DNA of 7,460 bases from Candidatus Omnitrophota bacterium (GTDB lineage Bacteria > Omnitrophota > Gorgyraeia > 1-14-0-20-64-10 > JACQQZ01), in NCBI GenBank assembly GCA_016206635.1, contig JACQRF010000117.1:1-7460 (forward strand). Reading direction: 5' to 3'. The translations under genes were made by a program, and so were the position numbers. The notes under the pieces are model-generated. The model was not told where the DNA came from and searched no databases. It worked only from the letters and a program-made list of their open reading frames with translations. Shown here one piece after another: positions 5,931 through 7,460 of the stretch; position 1 is the first letter of the stretch; each line of letters opens with the position of its first letter.

Positions 5931-7145
5931 GTGTTCGCTCGTCGGACGGCGTGGGAGCTGGGGGAGAATGCGCTGGCGCGCCGGCGGGCCGCGCTGGAGC
6001 GGGCCGGCGTCCCGCTGCTCGATCTCACCGAATCGAATCCGACGCGCTGCGAGTTCACCTATCCGCCGGAGCTGTGGCAGACATTGGCCGACCCCGCCGC
6101 CGCGGCCTACGACCCGTCGCCGCTGGGGTGGTTGCCGGCCCGCGAGGCCGTCGCCCGCGGATACGCCGACAAAGGCGCCGCCGCCGACCCGCGCCGCATC
6201 GTCCTGACCGCCAGCACCAGCGAGTCGTACAGTTTTCTGTTTCGGCTGCTGGCCGACCCCGGCGATGCCATCCTCGTCCCGAGGCCGAGCTATCCGCTCT
6301 TCGACTATCTCGCCGGGTTGCACGACGTGGAGCCCGTGGCCTACCCGCTGGCCGGCGGCGGCCCATGGCGGTACGACGTGGACGCCCTCCGCGCCGCGCT
6401 CACGCCGCGGACGCGCGCGGTGGTCGTCGTCCATCCCAACCACCCGACCGGCTCCGTGCTCTCCGGCGAGACGTGGGCCGCCCTCGCGGCGCTTTGCGCC
6501 GACCGAGGGATCGCCGTCATCGCCGATGAGGTGTTCGCCGATTACCTCGTTGAGCCGGCGCGCGTGCCGCGGACGCTCCTCTCCGGTACCTTGCCGGTAC
6601 CGGGTACAAGCTTGTACCCGGTACCGGAGACGTTGGTGTTCGCCCTCGGTGGCCTCTCGAAATTCCTCGCGCTGCCGCAGATGAAGCTCGGCTGGTTGGC
6701 CATCGGCGGCCCCCCGGCGCTCGTCGAGCCGGCGCTCGCCCGGCTGGAGCTGATCGCCGACACCTTTCTCTCGGTGAACACGCCGGCGCAGCGCGCGCTC
6801 CCCCGATGGCTGGCCCACGCGCCGGCGATCCAGCATCAACTGCGCGAGCGGATCGCCGAGAATCGCCAGTGGCTTCGGGGTCTGACCCATGGGTCAGACC
6901 CCTTTGACGTCTTGGCCTCCGACGGGGGTTGGGCCGCGGTCGTCCGCGTCCCGGGCCTCGACGACGAGGAGGCGTTCGCGCTCGAGTGCCTGGAGCAGGC
7001 GCGCCTCATGGTGCACCCCGGGTATTTCTACGATGTCGAGACCCCCGGCCATCTCGTGCTGAGCCTGCTGCCGCCGACGGCGCGATTCCGCGAGGGGGTG
7101 GCGCGACTCCGCCAGGTGCTTGAGAAACGACGGGCCGCATGTTAG
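5931..7145 (+). CDS. Class I/II PLP-dependent aminotransferase with two palindrome insertions
   Basis: This 404-residue fold type I aminotransferase would be a cytoplasmic enzyme moving amino groups between an amino acid and a 2-oxo acid through pyridoxal phosphate; the substrate cannot be read. Visible sites: LLDLTESNPTRCEF (substrate arm), ASTSESYSFLF (cofactor phosphate), HPNHPTG with N170, IADEVFADY with D199, and GGLSKFLALPQMKLGW with the predicted Schiff-base lysine K244. The C terminus has LVLSLLPP where many relatives carry a substrate-carboxylate arginine, so specificity may differ. GTG 5931 gives MFARRTAWELGENALARR, a typical beginning for this subfamily. It lies one base after the HEPN stop without a ribosome binding site, implying coupling to the upstream module. 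Two palindromic repeats add LPVPGTSLYPVP (221-232) and GLTHGSDP (317-324) without breaking the frame. Confidence 0.92.
   Translation: MFARRTAWELGENALARRRAALERAGVPLLDLTESNPTRCEFTYPPELWQTLADPAAAAYDPSPLGWLPAREAVARGYADKGAAADPRRIVLTASTSESYSFLFRLLADPGDAILVPRPSYPLFDYLAGLHDVEPVAYPLAGGGPWRYDVDALRAALTPRTRAVVVVHPNHPTGSVLSGETWAALAALCADRGIAVIADEVFADYLVEPARVPRTLLSGTLPVPGTSLYPVPETLVFALGGLSKFLALPQMKLGWLAIGGPPALVEPALARLELIADTFLSVNTPAQRALPRWLAHAPAIQHQLRERIAENRQWLRGLTHGSDPFDVLASDGGWAAVVRVPGLDDEEAFALECLEQARLMVHPGYFYDVETPGHLVLSLLPPTARFREGVARLRQVLEKRRAAC
6580..6630. repeat. In-frame palindromic repeat, family A copy 2
   Basis: Bases 6594-6627 are a perfect 34-base palindrome: arm CCGGTACCGGGTACAAG meets its complement with no loop, centred on a HindIII-like AAGCTT. 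A short outer arm TCTCCGGTACC (6580-6590) is complementary to GGTACCGGAGA (6620-6630), mirroring the extra arm of copy 1. Read in the aminotransferase frame it gives LPVPGTSLYPVP, the same frame and nearly the same peptide as copy 1. All three forward frames of the core lack stop codons. Confidence 0.92.
6877..6902. repeat. In-frame palindromic repeat, family B (GGGGTCTGACCCA)
   Basis: A perfect 26-base palindrome: GGGGTCTGACCCA followed directly by its complement TGGGTCAGACCCC. It encodes GLTHGSDP at residues 317-324 of the aminotransferase, in the loop before LASDGGWAAVVRVPG. From memory, GGGGTCTGACCC-type palindromes occur in many copies in several environmental bacterial phyla, some near IS200-like REP-associated transposases; that link is not visible here. 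Confidence 0.85.
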
Positions 7146-7170
7146 GATGGGCGAAAGGAGCGCACCCGGC

Positions 7171-7460
7171 ATGACCCAACCGAACGACTGGCAGCCCGAG
7201 CTGTTCACGGAATTCCAAGCGCCGAGCAAACCACCGTGGTGGGCGCGGTACTGGCGCGTGCCGCAGCGGTTCGTGGTGATGCGCCTGGCTGCTGAGGATC
7301 TGGTGCTCGCGGCGATTGCCGCGTTGATGATCATGGTCTTGGGCTTCTGCCTGGGCGTCGAGCGGGGCAAGCGATTGATCGCCACGGCCTACAGTGCGCC
7401 TCGGCAGGGGGCGGAAGAGTCCCTCCCGGCCGATCGGCCGGGAGGGACTCTTCCGCCCCC
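7171..7460 (+). CDS. Single-pass membrane protein of unknown function (3' partial)
   Basis: The ATG at 7171 follows a good ribosome binding site, AAAGGAG (7154-7160), ten bases upstream. Ninety-six codons are visible before the window ends, with no stop. Residues 1-43 are polar with an aromatic and basic patch (PPWWARYWRVPQRF) suited to the membrane surface. Residues about 44-63 (LVLAAIAALMIMVLGFCLGV) form one transmembrane helix, followed by ERGKRL. With the basic patch before and after, topology is unclear. A palindrome (7407-7460) then codes for a Gly/Pro-rich stretch, EESLPADRPGGTLPPP. I recall Omnitrophota proteins with a helix ending in LGVERGKR, some carrying a C-terminal SPOR (peptidoglycan-binding) domain, but that part would be off the window. 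The gene starts 25 bases after the aminotransferase stop and may be cotranscribed. Confidence 0.72.
   Translation, partial: MTQPNDWQPELFTEFQAPSKPPWWARYWRVPQRFVVMRLAAEDLVLAAIAALMIMVLGFCLGVERGKRLIATAYSAPRQGAEESLPADRPGGTLPP
7407..7460. repeat. 54-base perfect palindrome at the window edge, family C
   Basis: Two 27-base arms are perfectly complementary with no loop, centred on CGATCG (7431-7436). The left arm starts GGGGGCGGAAGAGTCC and the right arm ends GGACTCTTCCGCCCCC. It stays in the frame of the membrane-protein gene. There is no T-run visible, so it is not called a terminator. Because it ends exactly at the last base, it may be a genuine in-frame repeat or a fold-back at the end of an assembled contig. 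Confidence 0.85.

Noticed and set aside
5601..6890. Long open frame (429 codons) on the - strand opposite the HEPN and aminotransferase genes
   Set aside because: Its product is low-complexity Arg/Gly/Glu-rich with no recognisable motif. It arises from the G+C-rich codon pattern of the + strand gene, whose catalytic motifs are clear.
7407..7460. Rho-independent terminator at the window end
   Set aside because: The stem is strong, but there is no loop, no T-run is visible, and an open frame continues through it.

Overview
The window reads as a piece of a G+C-rich bacterial chromosome with every supported gene on the + strand. No rRNA, tRNA, CRISPR array or transposase is visible. From memory, the gene at 4535-5170 and the membrane protein at 7171 resemble protein types I associate with Omnitrophota (formerly OP3) genomes. 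That assignment is an inference and was not tested by any search.

Layout: (1) 2-2407, the C-terminal ~800 residues of a UvrD-family helicase fused to an AddB/RecB-type nuclease with four cysteines suited to an Fe-S cluster; its 5' end lies outside the window. (2) 2408-2508, a strikingly AT-rich promoter/operator region. (3) 2509-4532, a two-gene module with a 4-base ATGA overlap: an AbiEii-like nucleotidyltransferase, then a three-part protein (N-terminal partner-like domain, XRE helix-turn-helix, C-terminal domain of unknown function and lower G+C). (4) 4535-5170, a conserved-looking hypothetical protein. (5) 5181-5929, an MNT/HEPN pair with its own promoter. (6) 5931-7145, a class I/II PLP-dependent aminotransferase. 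(7) 7171 to the window end, a single-pass membrane protein cut by the window edge.

The two nucleotidyltransferase modules alternate with genes that look like ordinary chromosomal genes. Each begins with a TTGACA-N16-TATxCT promoter whose -10 region is covered by an inverted repeat reaching toward or into the start codon. Each ends 1-2 bases before the start codon of the next chromosomal-type gene, which is then probably expressed from the module's promoter.

The most unusual signal is a set of palindromic repeats lying inside coding genes without breaking the frame. One family (arm CCGGTACCGGGTACA) occurs twice, in the helicase-nuclease linker and 11 codons before the predicted catalytic lysine of the aminotransferase. 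The copies share 35 of 37 bases and lie in the same reading frame, adding LPVPGT(x)LYPVP to both unrelated proteins. A second family (GGGGTCTGACCCA arm, 26 bp perfect) sits further down the same aminotransferase. A third, a 54-bp perfect palindrome, is in frame in the last gene and ends exactly at the window edge. This resembles the behaviour of Rickettsia palindromic elements, but the sequences are different.
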